DNA of 46,283 nucleotides from Roseateles chitinivorans (GCF_002761755.1 NZ_PEOG01000047.1:1-46283), one strand, 5' to 3'; counted from the stretch's first letter, positions 9,025 through 17,493 are shown. Program-made: numbers and translations. The notes: a model not told the origin generated them from the letters alone.

Positions 9025-9158
9025 GGAGCGGCAGTCAGGCTCGGGTCGAACGGGTCGACCTTCACTCACGGCGCGATTTCGGCGAAACAATCACGCACGT
9101 TCTTATGTATCGAGGCAGTCGGCTCACGACCCCGATGAACACGCGCGTCTCCGCAGGT

Positions 9159-10781
9159 TCAGTCGGGCGAGTCGCCTTCGCCCTCGCTCTCGTCGGTGAG
9201 CCGAACCGCAGCGCCCTGGCGCTCCCGCTTGGCGGCATACATCGCCGCGTCGCTGCGCGCCATCAAGGTCTCCAGCGTGTCGCCTTCCTGCCGCTGCGCG
9301 GCGCCGATGCTGATGCTCACACGCAGGCCGTCGGACACCGCATTCCAGTCGTGCCGGCGCACCGCCTCGTCCAGGCGACGGCAAGCCTGCTGCGCGACTT
9401 CCTCGGTCGCGCCGCGCAGCAGCAGCACGAACTCGTCGCCCGCCAGGCGCGCCGCCACGTCGTGCTCCCGCACATGCTGTCGCATCAACCGCGCGATCTG
9501 GCTCAGCACCTGGTCCCCGACCAGGTGCGAGTGCCGGTCGTTCACCTGCTTGAAGTGGTCGACGTCGATCAACGCCAGACTCACCACGCCGCCGGCTGCA
9601 AGCTGCGCGCGCGCGTGATCCTCGAAGCTGCGGCGATTGGCCAGCTCCGTCAGCGGATCCTCCATCGACAGCTTCTCCAGCCGCTGCGCCTCGCTGGCGA
9701 GTTGCACCCGGTCGCGCTCGCTGCGACGCGCATCGAGCTGCCATTGCACCGTGGCCTCGCGGCTCGCGAGGCTGGCGATCCGGACCCGCGCCTCGCGCTC
9801 CCGCAGCGCGCGCAGGCGCTGCAGCGCGCGTTGCGGCTGCCCTTGCTGTTCCTCGATCTGGCTGGCGATCAGCTCGCCCAGCTGGGCCAGGGGCTCGTGC
9901 TGGACCAGGTCGGCCTCGGTCACCAGCTGCGCCGCGGCCCGCCGCGCCTGCGGCCACAGCCGCCGCGCCCAGGCCAGTTCGGCCTGCACCCAGCCCGCCA
10001 GCGAGGCGAGCCAATGCCGCTCCTGCGCCGGCAACTGGGCCAAGGCCTGCTGCAGTTCCGGCTGCGCGAATGCCGAAGCGCCTTTCCAGATCTGCGCCAT
10101 CGTCTGCATCAGCGTCCACCAGCACTGCGCTTCCGCATCGCCTTCGGCCAGCAGATGCCGCGCGTTGATGAGGTGCCCCTCGAGCGGCCCCAGCGGCGGC
10201 AGCTGCCCGCGCTGTTCCCGCTCGCCGGCATAGGCCAGCAGCGAGCCCATCGCCAGCCACAGGCAGGCCGTCAGCGGGCTGAGCCTCGGCTTGCAGGCAT
10301 TGGCCGCGTCGGCGGCCTGGCGCAGCACCTCGGCCGCCTTGTCGAAGTTGCGCGCCCACACATGGCAGGCGCCCAGATCCTCCAGCGCCAGCACCAGCGC
10401 CGCGCCGTCACCCCGCAGCTGCGCGAGCCGCAATCCCAGCAGCGCCGCCTCGATCGCCTCCTCGTGATGCCCCGCCAGCGATGCGCTGTGCGCCAGCACC
10501 GACAGCGCCCCGGCCTCGCCGGACGCATCGCCTTGCTGACGGAACAGCCGGGCCGCCAGTTCACTGCGGCCGCGCGCGTCGCCCGGTCGATGCAGCGCGC
10601 GATCGCAGCGCGCCAGGTGCAGCAGCGCCTGGGCCTGCTGCGCCTCGTCCGCCTGCTCGAGCGCCAGCAGCAGCCACTCCTCGCCGAGCGGCTGCGCCGC
10701 GGCGGCATCGCCGGCGGCGAGCAGGGCGCGGGCTTGCTGGGAGAGCGCGGACTGCGGGTCCAGGGCGGAATCGGAACGCAA
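9159..10781 (-). CDS. Soluble diguanylate cyclase with N-terminal TPR-like repeats (AGDEF variant)
   Basis: This is a predicted 540-residue cytoplasmic protein with no signal peptide or membrane segment. Residues 1-350 are Ala/Leu/Gln-rich helical hairpins spaced like TPRs, forming a putative protein-binding sensor. A coiled-coil-like linker (about 330-370) precedes the GGDEF domain (about 370-525). The active-site loop is AGDEF at 447-451, a variant shown to be active in some cyclases. The inhibition-site motif REHD sits exactly five residues upstream. The start TTG at 10781 is the first possible start after the stop of the upstream LysR gene and lies in the same frame, two codons after that TGA. 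No Shine-Dalgarno is visible, so it is probably translated by reinitiation. Confidence 0.87.
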   Translation of the reverse strand: MRSDSALDPQSALSQQARALLAAGDAAAAQPLGEEWLLLALEQADEAQQAQALLHLARCDRALHRPGDARGRSELAARLFRQQGDASGEAGALSVLAHSASLAGHHEEAIEAALLGLRLAQLRGDGAALVLALEDLGACHVWARNFDKAAEVLRQAADAANACKPRLSPLTACLWLAMGSLLAYAGEREQRGQLPPLGPLEGHLINARHLLAEGDAEAQCWWTLMQTMAQIWKGASAFAQPELQQALAQLPAQERHWLASLAGWVQAELAWARRLWPQARRAAAQLVTEADLVQHEPLAQLGELIASQIEEQQGQPQRALQRLRALREREARVRIASLASREATVQWQLDARRSERDRVQLASEAQRLEKLSMEDPLTELANRRSFEDHARAQLAAGGVVSLALIDVDHFKQVNDRHSHLVGDQVLSQIARLMRQHVREHDVAARLAGDEFVLLLRGATEEVAQQACRRLDEAVRRHDWNAVSDGLRVSISIGAAQRQEGDTLETLMARSDAAMYAAKRERQGAAVRLTDESEGEGDSPD

Positions 10782-10787
10782 GGCGGT

Positions 10788-11759
10788 TCAGGAGGTGGGT
10801 GCCGAGGAGGCAGAGGATAGCGGCAACAGCCGCGGCGCCAGCAGGTCGGCCAGCCACTGCATGAAGGCCTGCACCCGCCGCGGCAACTGGCGCCGGTGCG
10901 CGTAGAGCAGGTGCACCGGCATCGGCGCGGGCCGGAAGCGCGGCAGCACCTCCACCAGCCGGCCGTCCAGCACCTCCGCCTCGATGCCGTGCCGCGGCAC
11001 TTGCGTGAGGCCCAGTCCCGCCAGGCAGGCGGCCGCATAGGAGCCCGAATCGCTCACCGTCAACGCGCCGGTCATCGGCACGAAGTGCGTCGCGCCGGCG
11101 TCGTCGCACCATTCGAAGCCGGGGCAGCGCTGGCCCAGCGTCGTCACGTACTGGACGAGCCGGTGGCGGGCCAGGTCCTCGAGGGACTCCGGCATGCCGA
11201 ACTCGGCGATGTATCCCGCACTGGCGAGATTGGCCATCGCCAGCGCGCCCAGCGGCCTGGCCACGAGGGTGGAGTCGCTGAGCGGTCCGACCCGCAGCAC
11301 GCAGTCGAAGCCCTCGCGCACGAGATCGACACGGCGGTCGGTGCTGCTGAGCTCGATCTCCAGCCCGGGGTGCGCCGCGAGGAACTCCGGCAATCGCGGC
11401 ACGACGAGGTCCTGCGCGATCCGCATCGGCATGTCCACGCGGAGCCGCCCGCGCAGGCCGCTCGCGGCCGGCTGGAACATGGTCTGCATGTCGTCGAGGT
11501 CGGCCAGCAGGTCCTTGCAGCGCTCATAGCAAGCCTGCCCGTCCTGCGTCAGCTGCACCCGCCGCGTCGTGCGATGGAAGAGCCGCGTGCCCAGGCTGGC
11601 CTCGAGCCGCTGCACGGCGGTGGAAGCGCTGGCCTTGGGCAGGCCCAGGCTCTGCGCCGCCTGGGTGAAGCTGGCCAGTTCCGCGACGCGGACGAAGACC
11701 TGGAGCGTCTCGATCGAGGGCGGCGGAGAAGTCGGCAAGCGGAGAACGGCATCGCTCAT
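10788..11759 (-). CDS. LysR-family transcriptional regulator
   Basis: This 323-residue regulator has an N-terminal winged helix-turn-helix (about 15-75: FVRVAELASFTQAAQSLGLP, then TRLFHRTTRRVQLT) and a periplasmic-binding-protein-like effector domain (about 100-310). It resembles the DNA-binding/effector arrangement of the large CrgA/AaeR-like group, whose ligands are often aromatic or aldehyde compounds. It is divergent from the SDR oxidoreductase gene at 11867, the usual arrangement for a LysR regulator and its target. A T-N11-A type dyad lies between them. Downstream on the same strand is the TPR-GGDEF gene, starting two codons after this stop. Confidence 0.92.
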   Translation of the reverse strand: MSDAVLRLPTSPPPSIETLQVFVRVAELASFTQAAQSLGLPKASASTAVQRLEASLGTRLFHRTTRRVQLTQDGQACYERCKDLLADLDDMQTMFQPAASGLRGRLRVDMPMRIAQDLVVPRLPEFLAAHPGLEIELSSTDRRVDLVREGFDCVLRVGPLSDSTLVARPLGALAMANLASAGYIAEFGMPESLEDLARHRLVQYVTTLGQRCPGFEWCDDAGATHFVPMTGALTVSDSGSYAAACLAGLGLTQVPRHGIEAEVLDGRLVEVLPRFRPAPMPVHLLYAHRRQLPRRVQAFMQWLADLLAPRLLPLSSASSAPTS

Positions 11760-11798
11760 TTGTTCGCCTCACGTGAACGGTCAAATCAGTCTAGGACG

Positions 11799-11815
11799 AT
11801 TTATACGACAGCAAT
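11799..11815. promoter_or_regulatory. Candidate LysR operator (ATT-N11-AAT)
   Basis: The spacer between the divergent LysR and SDR genes contains ATT at 11799-11801 and AAT at 11813-11815, separated by 11 bases, matching the T-N11-A LysR box with dyad ends. It lies in an AT-rich patch 52 bp before the SDR start and 40 bp before the LysR start, a suitable place for autoregulation and activation. No binding evidence is available from sequence alone. Confidence 0.45.
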
Positions 11816-11866
11816 CGATCAATAGAGTTCCTACATCCGATTCACCGACGCCAACAGGAGCTCACC

Positions 11867-12652
11867 ATGACGACCCCCACCTCTTCCACTTCCACCGCTT
11901 CCCGGATCGCCCTGATCACCGGCGGCAGCCGCGGACTGGGCCGCAACGCCGCCGTGCACCTGGCCCGCCGCGGCATCGACAGCATCGTGACCTACCGCAG
12001 CCAGCAGGCCGAGGCGCAGGCGGTCGTCGACGAGATCCGCCAACTGGGCGGCCGCGCAGCGGCATTGCCGCTCGACGTGGGGAACAGCGGCAGCTTCCCG
12101 GCCTTCGCCCAGGCGCTGAAGCAGACGCTCCAGCAGCAGTGGCAGCGCGAGCGCTTCGACCACCTGGTCAACAACGCCGGCATGGGCGTGCATGCGCCGC
12201 TGGCCGACACCTCCGAGGCCCAGTTCGACGAACTGATGCGCGTGCATCTGAAGGGCCCGTTCTTCCTGACGCAGACGCTGCTGCCTCTGATCAACGACGG
12301 CGGCAGCGTGCTGAACGTGTCCAGCGGCCTGGCGCGCTTCGCCCTGCCCGGCTATGGGGCGTACGCGACGATGAAGGGCGGGATCGAGGTGATGACGCGC
12401 TACATGGCCAAGGAATTCGGCGCGCGCGGCATCCGCGTGAACACGCTGGCGCCTGGCGCGATCGAGACCGACTTTGGTGGCGGCACGGTGCGCGACAACG
12501 CGGAGGTCAACGCCTTCGTCGCCTCGGTCACCGCGCTGGGCCGCGTCGGCCTGCCGGACGACATCGGGCCGGTCGTCGCCTCGCTGCTGTCGGACGACAA
12601 CCGCTGGGTCAACGCGCAGCGGGTCGAGGCGTCGGGCGGGATGTTCGTCTGA
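11867..12652 (+). CDS. Short-chain dehydrogenase/reductase (SDR)
   Basis: A 261-residue classical SDR predicted to reduce or oxidise a carbonyl/alcohol with NAD(P)(H). It shows the cofactor motif TGGSRGLG (18-25), the NNAG structural motif, a catalytic Ser in NVSSG and the active-site pair Y166 and K170 in YATMK. An Arg in the first loop (TGGSRG), with no acidic residue at the end of beta2 (VTYRSQ), suggests NADP preference. The start has an excellent AGGAG about 6 bases upstream. The gene is divergent from a LysR regulator that probably controls it. The substrate is unknown. Confidence 0.92.
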   Translation: MTTPTSSTSTASRIALITGGSRGLGRNAAVHLARRGIDSIVTYRSQQAEAQAVVDEIRQLGGRAAALPLDVGNSGSFPAFAQALKQTLQQQWQRERFDHLVNNAGMGVHAPLADTSEAQFDELMRVHLKGPFFLTQTLLPLINDGGSVLNVSSGLARFALPGYGAYATMKGGIEVMTRYMAKEFGARGIRVNTLAPGAIETDFGGGTVRDNAEVNAFVASVTALGRVGLPDDIGPVVASLLSDDNRWVNAQRVEASGGMFV

Positions 12653-12657
12653 TCAAC

Positions 12658-12688
12658 AGTGGCGGGGTGGCCTCACCGCCCCGCCACT
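12658..12688. terminator. Hairpin between convergent SDR and nuclease-like genes
   Basis: A 10-bp perfect stem (AGTGGCGGGG at 12658-12667 with CCCCGCCACT at 12679-12688) closes a loop of 11 bases, directly after the SDR stop and touching the stop codon of the opposing gene. There is no T-run on either side, so it is at best a weak bidirectional terminator or mRNA-stabilising structure. Confidence 0.5.
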
Positions 12689-13752
12689 CAAGATCCGCCA
12701 CGCGCATAGGTCCCCTGCGGTTCATGTGCGCTTTGGACGACCTCTCCCAGGCAATCGGGATAGCGACGTTGAAGATGCTTCAGCCCCGTCTGCCGACTCG
12801 CCTTGTAGTCGAGGTTTTCCTGGAGAAATTGGAGGCGCGATCGGTTCTCGTCGATCAACTGCGACCAGGTCCTGACTCGAACTGAGAAATTGAACGGGAG
12901 GTGCAGTTCGCGCTCGATCTCCGCAATTTCTCGTGCGTCCTTCTCGATTTCCCGCCCGACCAACCAGAAGGACCACTCCACGTTGACCGAGCGGAAGCGT
13001 TCATCCCGGGCCACGCGCAAGGCATAGCGATTGATCTGGTTGATCTGCTCCTCCGAGATCTTGACGCGCGGCGCCTTGAGCTCGACCACGAGATGTTCGA
13101 GCGTGGAAGGCTGATAACGACGCGTGGCGCGCGAGAACATCAGGTCGATGATGGATCGCCTTTGATCCGGACCTTCGATCGACTCGGCGATCTGGATATC
13201 CGAACCCAGCATCTTCAGATGCTTGCGCAGGACTTCCGTGAGCGATCGGTTGTCGACCGAAAGCGCGAACTCGTCGCCAAAGATCCATGGGTTACGCGCA
13301 ACGATCCGGTGCAGCTCGCCGCGTTCCTTCACATGCGGTTGGAGCTGCTTGTCGAACAGGATCGTCTCCAGCCCATCGAGCAGCTGGAGTCGCTGCGTCA
13401 CGACATGCGACTCCCGGATCACCGACGACAGCGACACGTCCTTCAGCAGTTCCGCCATCATCTGGCGATCCTCCGCCGGCAGGTTGAGCACCTCGGTCAA
13501 CAGCTTCTGGAGTTCCTCCGGGCCGCATTCGACCGCCTGCCTCAGCAACCGGAATTGCAGGGCGACCGCTTCCGGCGCCAGCGTGCGAAACACCGGATGG
13601 AAGCGGGACAGGTGCCACGCCGCCTGGTCGAAGAGCTGGCGCTCCAGGACCTCGACCGCGGTCTCCGGGTCGCGGGAGAACGGATAGAGGCCCTGCGCCT
13701 GCCAAGCCTCGACCGGCGGTCGATCAGGCTCGCGATGGGAAGCGTTCGTCAT
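12688..13752 (-). CDS. PD-(D/E)xK nuclease-like protein, stand-alone C-terminal half of a GHKL-ATPase/nuclease family
   Basis: This 354-residue protein has an all-helical N-terminal part (about 30-140) and a nuclease-like C-terminal part. NPWIFGDEF (154-162) precedes a probable catalytic set: D203 in IIDLMF and E224/K226 in VVELKAP, followed by a helix with the polar motif EEQINQINRYA. This is the D...ExK arrangement of the PD-(D/E)xK fold and resembles the Shedu SduA/DUF4263 core. From memory of the family, the same region forms the C-terminus of larger proteins with an N-terminal Hsp90-like ATPase; here that part is missing and only 179 bp separate the start from livF. GC is about 60 percent in sampled lines, below its neighbours, suggesting transfer. 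A defence role is inference. Confidence 0.7.
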   Translation of the reverse strand: MTNASHREPDRPPVEAWQAQGLYPFSRDPETAVEVLERQLFDQAAWHLSRFHPVFRTLAPEAVALQFRLLRQAVECGPEELQKLLTEVLNLPAEDRQMMAELLKDVSLSSVIRESHVVTQRLQLLDGLETILFDKQLQPHVKERGELHRIVARNPWIFGDEFALSVDNRSLTEVLRKHLKMLGSDIQIAESIEGPDQRRSIIDLMFSRATRRYQPSTLEHLVVELKAPRVKISEEQINQINRYALRVARDERFRSVNVEWSFWLVGREIEKDAREIAEIERELHLPFNFSVRVRTWSQLIDENRSRLQFLQENLDYKASRQTGLKHLQRRYPDCLGEVVQSAHEPQGTYARGGS

Positions 13753-13931
13753 GACTGCACCTCGCTGGAGGAGAAGCCCCGGAGCGGGGCGAGGCCGTCA
13801 CTCTAGGCATCGCGTCAGCGCGCCGCACTCCTGCATTCGCAATGGACATCGCAGCGATTCCAGCTGCTTGGAGGCGCTCGATGCCCGATCGAAGTGGTCG
13901 TGCGGGTCGGGCGGGCGCCTCGGGGCCGGCG

Positions 13932-14654
13932 TCAATGCCCGCCGCCCAGGTAGGCCGCCTTCACCGCCGGGTCGGTGCGCAGCTTCTCGGCCGGACCGTG
14001 CAGCGAGATGCGGCCGTTCTCCAGCACATAGCCGTAGTCCGCCACCGCCAGCGCGGCCGCGGCGAACTGCTCCACCAGCAGCATCGTCACGCCCTGCGCC
14101 TTCAGCCGCTCGATGATGCGGAACACCTCGTCCACCAGGATCGGCGCCAATCCCATCGAGGGCTCATCCAGCAGCACGACCTCCGGGTTGAGCATGGTCG
14201 CGCGCGCCATCGCCAGCATCTGCTGCTCGCCGCCGGAGAGCGTGCCCGCGAGCTGCTGGCGCCGCTCCTTCAGGCGCGGGAAGAGTTCCATCGCCTTCTC
14301 GAGGTCCGCGTCGACATCGCCCTTCGGCCGCGCGCCGGTATAGCGCGGGAAGGCGCCCAGGCGCAGGTTGTCGGTGACGCTCATCGTGGCGAACACGCGC
14401 CGTCCCTCCGGCGAATGCGCCAGCCCCAACCGAGCGATGTGGTACGACTCCAGGCCGTCGATGCGCTTGCCGTTGAGGGTGATCTGCCCGGAGCTGGGCG
14501 CGATCATCCCCGACACCGCGCGCATCGTCGTCGTCTTGCCGGCCCCGTTGGAGCCGATCAGCGTGACCACCTTGCCTTGGGGCACCTCCACCGAGATGCC
14601 GTGCAGCACTTCGACCTTGCCGTAGCCGGCATGCAGTTGATCGATCTTGAGCAT
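13932..14654 (-). CDS. livF: Branched-chain amino-acid type ABC transporter ATP-binding protein LivF
   Basis: A 240-residue ABC ATPase. Walker A GSNGAGKTT is at 34-42, the signature LSGGEQQM in mid-protein, then Walker B VVLLDEPSMGLAP and the switch His in VTMLLVEQ and the residues after it. The length and the start (LKIDQLHAGYGKVEVLHGISVEV) are typical of LivF. It pairs with the LivG domain of the fused upstream gene to power the importer. It is the last gene of the liv operon, 18 bp after livM-livG. The exact substrate (branched-chain amino acid, amide or urea-like compound) is set by the binding protein and is not certain. Confidence 0.95.
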   Translation of the reverse strand: MLKIDQLHAGYGKVEVLHGISVEVPQGKVVTLIGSNGAGKTTTMRAVSGMIAPSSGQITLNGKRIDGLESYHIARLGLAHSPEGRRVFATMSVTDNLRLGAFPRYTGARPKGDVDADLEKAMELFPRLKERRQQLAGTLSGGEQQMLAMARATMLNPEVVLLDEPSMGLAPILVDEVFRIIERLKAQGVTMLLVEQFAAAALAVADYGYVLENGRISLHGPAEKLRTDPAVKAAYLGGGH

Positions 14655-14672
14655 GTTGGTTCCACTCCGCGC

Positions 14673-16613
14673 TCAGGCCGGCTGGCCGCCGAGGTAGGCC
14701 TCGATCACCTTCGGATCGGCCTGCACCTGCGCGGGCTTGCCCTCGGCGATCTTCTGGCCGAAGTCCAGCACCGACACCACGTCGCAGATGCCCATCACCA
14801 CGTCCATGTGGTGCTCGATCAGGATCACCGTGATGCCATGGTCGCGGATCTTGCCGATGATGCGCATCAGCTCCTTGATGTCCGGCGCCGTCAGCCCGGC
14901 CGCCGGCTCGTCCAGCAGCAGCAGGCGCGGATCGAGCGCCAGCGCCCGCGCGATCTCCAGCAACCGCTGCTTGCCGTAGGGCAGGTTGCGCGCCTCCTCG
15001 AACGCCAGCTCGCCCAGCCCGACGAACTCCAGCAGGCCCAGGGCCCGCGCGCGGGCTTGGGCATCCTCCGCGTTGTAGCGCGGCGAGTGCAGCGCGACCT
15101 GCACCAGGTTGCTGCCGAAGCTGTGATGCAGCGCCACCATCACGTTGTGCAGCGCGCTCATCTCGCCGAACAGCTGCACGTTCTGGAAGGTCCGTGCGAT
15201 GCCCGACAACGCGATGTCCGCCGAGGTCCGGCCCACGAGCGAGCGATCGACGAATTTCAGCTCGCCCGCCGTCGGCACGTAGATGCCGGTCAGCACATTC
15301 ATCATCGTGCTCTTGCCCGAGCCGTTCGGGCCGATCAGGCCGTGGATCGTGCCGCGGCGCACCTGCAGGTCGACGTTGTTCAGCGCCTTCAGGCCGCCGA
15401 ACTGCATCAGCACGCCGCGCGCGTCGATCAGCACCTCGTCGCTGCCGCCCGCCGCGCCGGCCGCGGCGATCGCGTCCGCGGGCTTCGCGCCGACCGGACC
15501 GCCCTCGCCCACCGGCTTGGCCTTGATGTGCAGCGCGTTGCGGACGAAGCCGACGATGCCGTCCTGCAGGTAATAGACGACGAACAAGGTGATCAGCCCG
15601 AAGACCGACAGCCGCCAGTCCGTCATCGTCTCCAGCACGAAGGACAGGCCCGCCAGCGCGATGCTGCCGACGACCGGGATCGCCGCCTGCGCCGCCGTCA
15701 CCTTGCCGCGCCGGAACGCCACCACCGTCACCGCCACCACGAGGATCGCGAAGATCACCGACACGTAGCGGAACAGCTGCAGGTCGTCGAGCAGCTTGGG
15801 CAGCAGCACGATGATCGCCGCGCCCAGCAAGGCGCCGGTGCGGGTCTTGCGGCCGCCCATGATGATGGCCAGCAGGAAGAGCACCGTCAGCTCGAAGTTG
15901 TAGGTATTGGGCGAGATGTACTGCTCGGAATACGCATACAGCCCGCCGGCCAGGCCTGCGAGCCCCGCGCTGATCACGAACGCGTAGACCTTGTAGCGAT
16001 ACACCGAGACGCCCATGCAGTCCGACGCGACCGGGCTGCCGCGCAGCGCCTCGAAGGCGCGTCCGAGGTGCGAGCGCAGCACGCGGTGCACGAACACCAG
16101 CGACGCCAGCAGCAGCGTGGCGACCAGCCAGTAGTACTCGTCCTCCGTCATCACGTGCCCCATCAGCTTGGGCTTGGTCAGCGTGATGCCCATCGGCCCA
16201 TTGGTCAGGAAGTCCATCTCGTTGATCAGGATCTGGATGATGGTGCCGAAGGCCAGCGTCACCATCGCCAGGTAGGGGCCTGTCACGCGCAGCGCCGGCA
16301 GCGCCAGCAGCGCGCCGAAAGCCGCCGTCAGCGCCACTGCGGCCGGCAGCGTCACATACACCGGCATGCCCAGCTTCATGACGAGCACGCCAGCGGTGTA
16401 CGCGCCGACGCCGAACAGGCCCGCATGGCCCAGCGACACCTGCCCGGTGTAGCCGACCACGATGTCCAGCCCGAACAGCACGATCGCGTAGATCAGGATC
16501 GTCTCGACCAGGTGGATGTAGTACGGATTGCCCGACACCAGCGGGAACGCGAACAGCGCGACGATCCCGACCGCGCCCGCGATGAACTTCTTCGGATCGA
16601 TCTTGGCAATCAT
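14673..16613 (-). CDS. livM-livG: Fused LivM permease and LivG ATPase of the branched-chain amino-acid ABC transporter
   Basis: One 646-residue polypeptide joins two usually separate subunits. Residues 10-350 are a polytopic LivM-type permease with the conserved GYTGQVSLGHAGLFGVGAY segment. A Gly/Ala-rich linker (about 365-395) leads to a LivG-type ATPase with Walker A GPNGSGKST at 428-436, a LivG-style signature LPYGKQRLLEIARAL from 545 and Walker B LLLLDEP at 564-570. The frame is open throughout with no sign of a frameshift. LivM-LivG fusions are known in some proteobacteria. The start ATG lies 4 bp after the livH stop. Confidence 0.94.
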   Translation of the reverse strand: MIAKIDPKKFIAGAVGIVALFAFPLVSGNPYYIHLVETILIYAIVLFGLDIVVGYTGQVSLGHAGLFGVGAYTAGVLVMKLGMPVYVTLPAAVALTAAFGALLALPALRVTGPYLAMVTLAFGTIIQILINEMDFLTNGPMGITLTKPKLMGHVMTEDEYYWLVATLLLASLVFVHRVLRSHLGRAFEALRGSPVASDCMGVSVYRYKVYAFVISAGLAGLAGGLYAYSEQYISPNTYNFELTVLFLLAIIMGGRKTRTGALLGAAIIVLLPKLLDDLQLFRYVSVIFAILVVAVTVVAFRRGKVTAAQAAIPVVGSIALAGLSFVLETMTDWRLSVFGLITLFVVYYLQDGIVGFVRNALHIKAKPVGEGGPVGAKPADAIAAAGAAGGSDEVLIDARGVLMQFGGLKALNNVDLQVRRGTIHGLIGPNGSGKSTMMNVLTGIYVPTAGELKFVDRSLVGRTSADIALSGIARTFQNVQLFGEMSALHNVMVALHHSFGSNLVQVALHSPRYNAEDAQARARALGLLEFVGLGELAFEEARNLPYGKQRLLEIARALALDPRLLLLDEPAAGLTAPDIKELMRIIGKIRDHGITVILIEHHMDVVMGICDVVSVLDFGQKIAEGKPAQVQADPKVIEAYLGGQPA

Positions 16614-16617
16614 GGGC

Positions 16618-17493
16618 TCAGACCTTCTTGATCGCGGTCTTGCCGAACAGACCCGCCGGCTTGAGCGCCAGCACGATCAGCAGCAGCACCAGGCCCGGCA
16701 CGTCCTTGTAGCCGGTGGAGAGATAGAAGCCGGTGGTCGTCTCGGCGATGCCCAGGATGATCCCGCCGACGATGATGCCCATGCCCGAGGTCAGCCCGCC
16801 GATGATCGCCACGGCGAAGGCCTTCAGGCCGAGCACCGCGCCCATGGTGGCGCCGGTCAGCGTCAGCGGCGCGATCAGCACGCCCGCGAATGCCGCCGTC
16901 AGCGACGACAGGGCATACGAGAAGGTGATCACCAGCCCGGTGTTGATGCCCATCAGCTTGGCGGCGTCGCGGTCGTTGAAGGTCGCGACCACCGCCCGGC
17001 CATAGATGGAGCGGCGGTTGAACAGCTCGACCGCCAGCATCATCAGCAGCGCGCCGACGACGACCAGGATCTCCATCGGCAGCACGTTGGCGCCGAGGAT
17101 CTTGATCGGCGCCTCCGGCAGCGGCGACGGGAACTTGAGGTCGTCGCGGCCCCAGACGTTCTCGGCGACGTTCTTGAAGATGATGCCCAGCGCGATCGTG
17201 GACATGATCCAGCCGAACTCCGATTTGATCTTGATGGCCGGCCGCACGCCGATGCGCTCGACGAAAGCGCCCTGCAGCGCGCCGAACAGGCACACCAGCG
17301 GGATCATCAGCCAGTAGTTCACGCCATGCCCGACCAGCGTCAGGCCCACCAGCGCGCCCAGCATCAGGGCGTCGCCCTGGCCGAAGTTGAGGGTGTCGGA
17401 GGTGGAGAAGGTCAGCTGGTAACCGAAGGCGATGACCGCGTAGATCATGCCGAGCGCGATGCCGCTGAACACCAGTTGGGTCAGGATCTGCAT
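16618..17493 (-). CDS. livH: Branched-chain amino-acid type ABC transporter permease LivH
   Basis: A 291-residue inner-membrane permease with about eight hydrophobic helices. It opens MQILTQLVFSGIALGMIYAV, contains the LNFGQGDALMLGA motif and the usual conserved GLKAFAVAIIGG segment near the cytoplasmic EAA-like loop. I placed the start at the ATG at 17493; the frame is open for 32 further codons but that stretch is Arg-rich and includes the hairpin after livK. It dimerises with the LivM domain of the next gene. A 130-bp gap separates it from livK upstream, in contrast to the tight spacing downstream. Confidence 0.95.
   Translation of the reverse strand: MQILTQLVFSGIALGMIYAVIAFGYQLTFSTSDTLNFGQGDALMLGALVGLTLVGHGVNYWLMIPLVCLFGALQGAFVERIGVRPAIKIKSEFGWIMSTIALGIIFKNVAENVWGRDDLKFPSPLPEAPIKILGANVLPMEILVVVGALLMMLAVELFNRRSIYGRAVVATFNDRDAAKLMGINTGLVITFSYALSSLTAAFAGVLIAPLTLTGATMGAVLGLKAFAVAIIGGLTSGMGIIVGGIILGIAETTTGFYLSTGYKDVPGLVLLLIVLALKPAGLFGKTAIKKV

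Noticed and set aside
13842..16631. A 929-codon plus-strand frame opposite the liv genes
   Set aside because: His/Arg/Gln-rich, no domains, antisense to livF and livM-livG, whose motifs are unambiguous.
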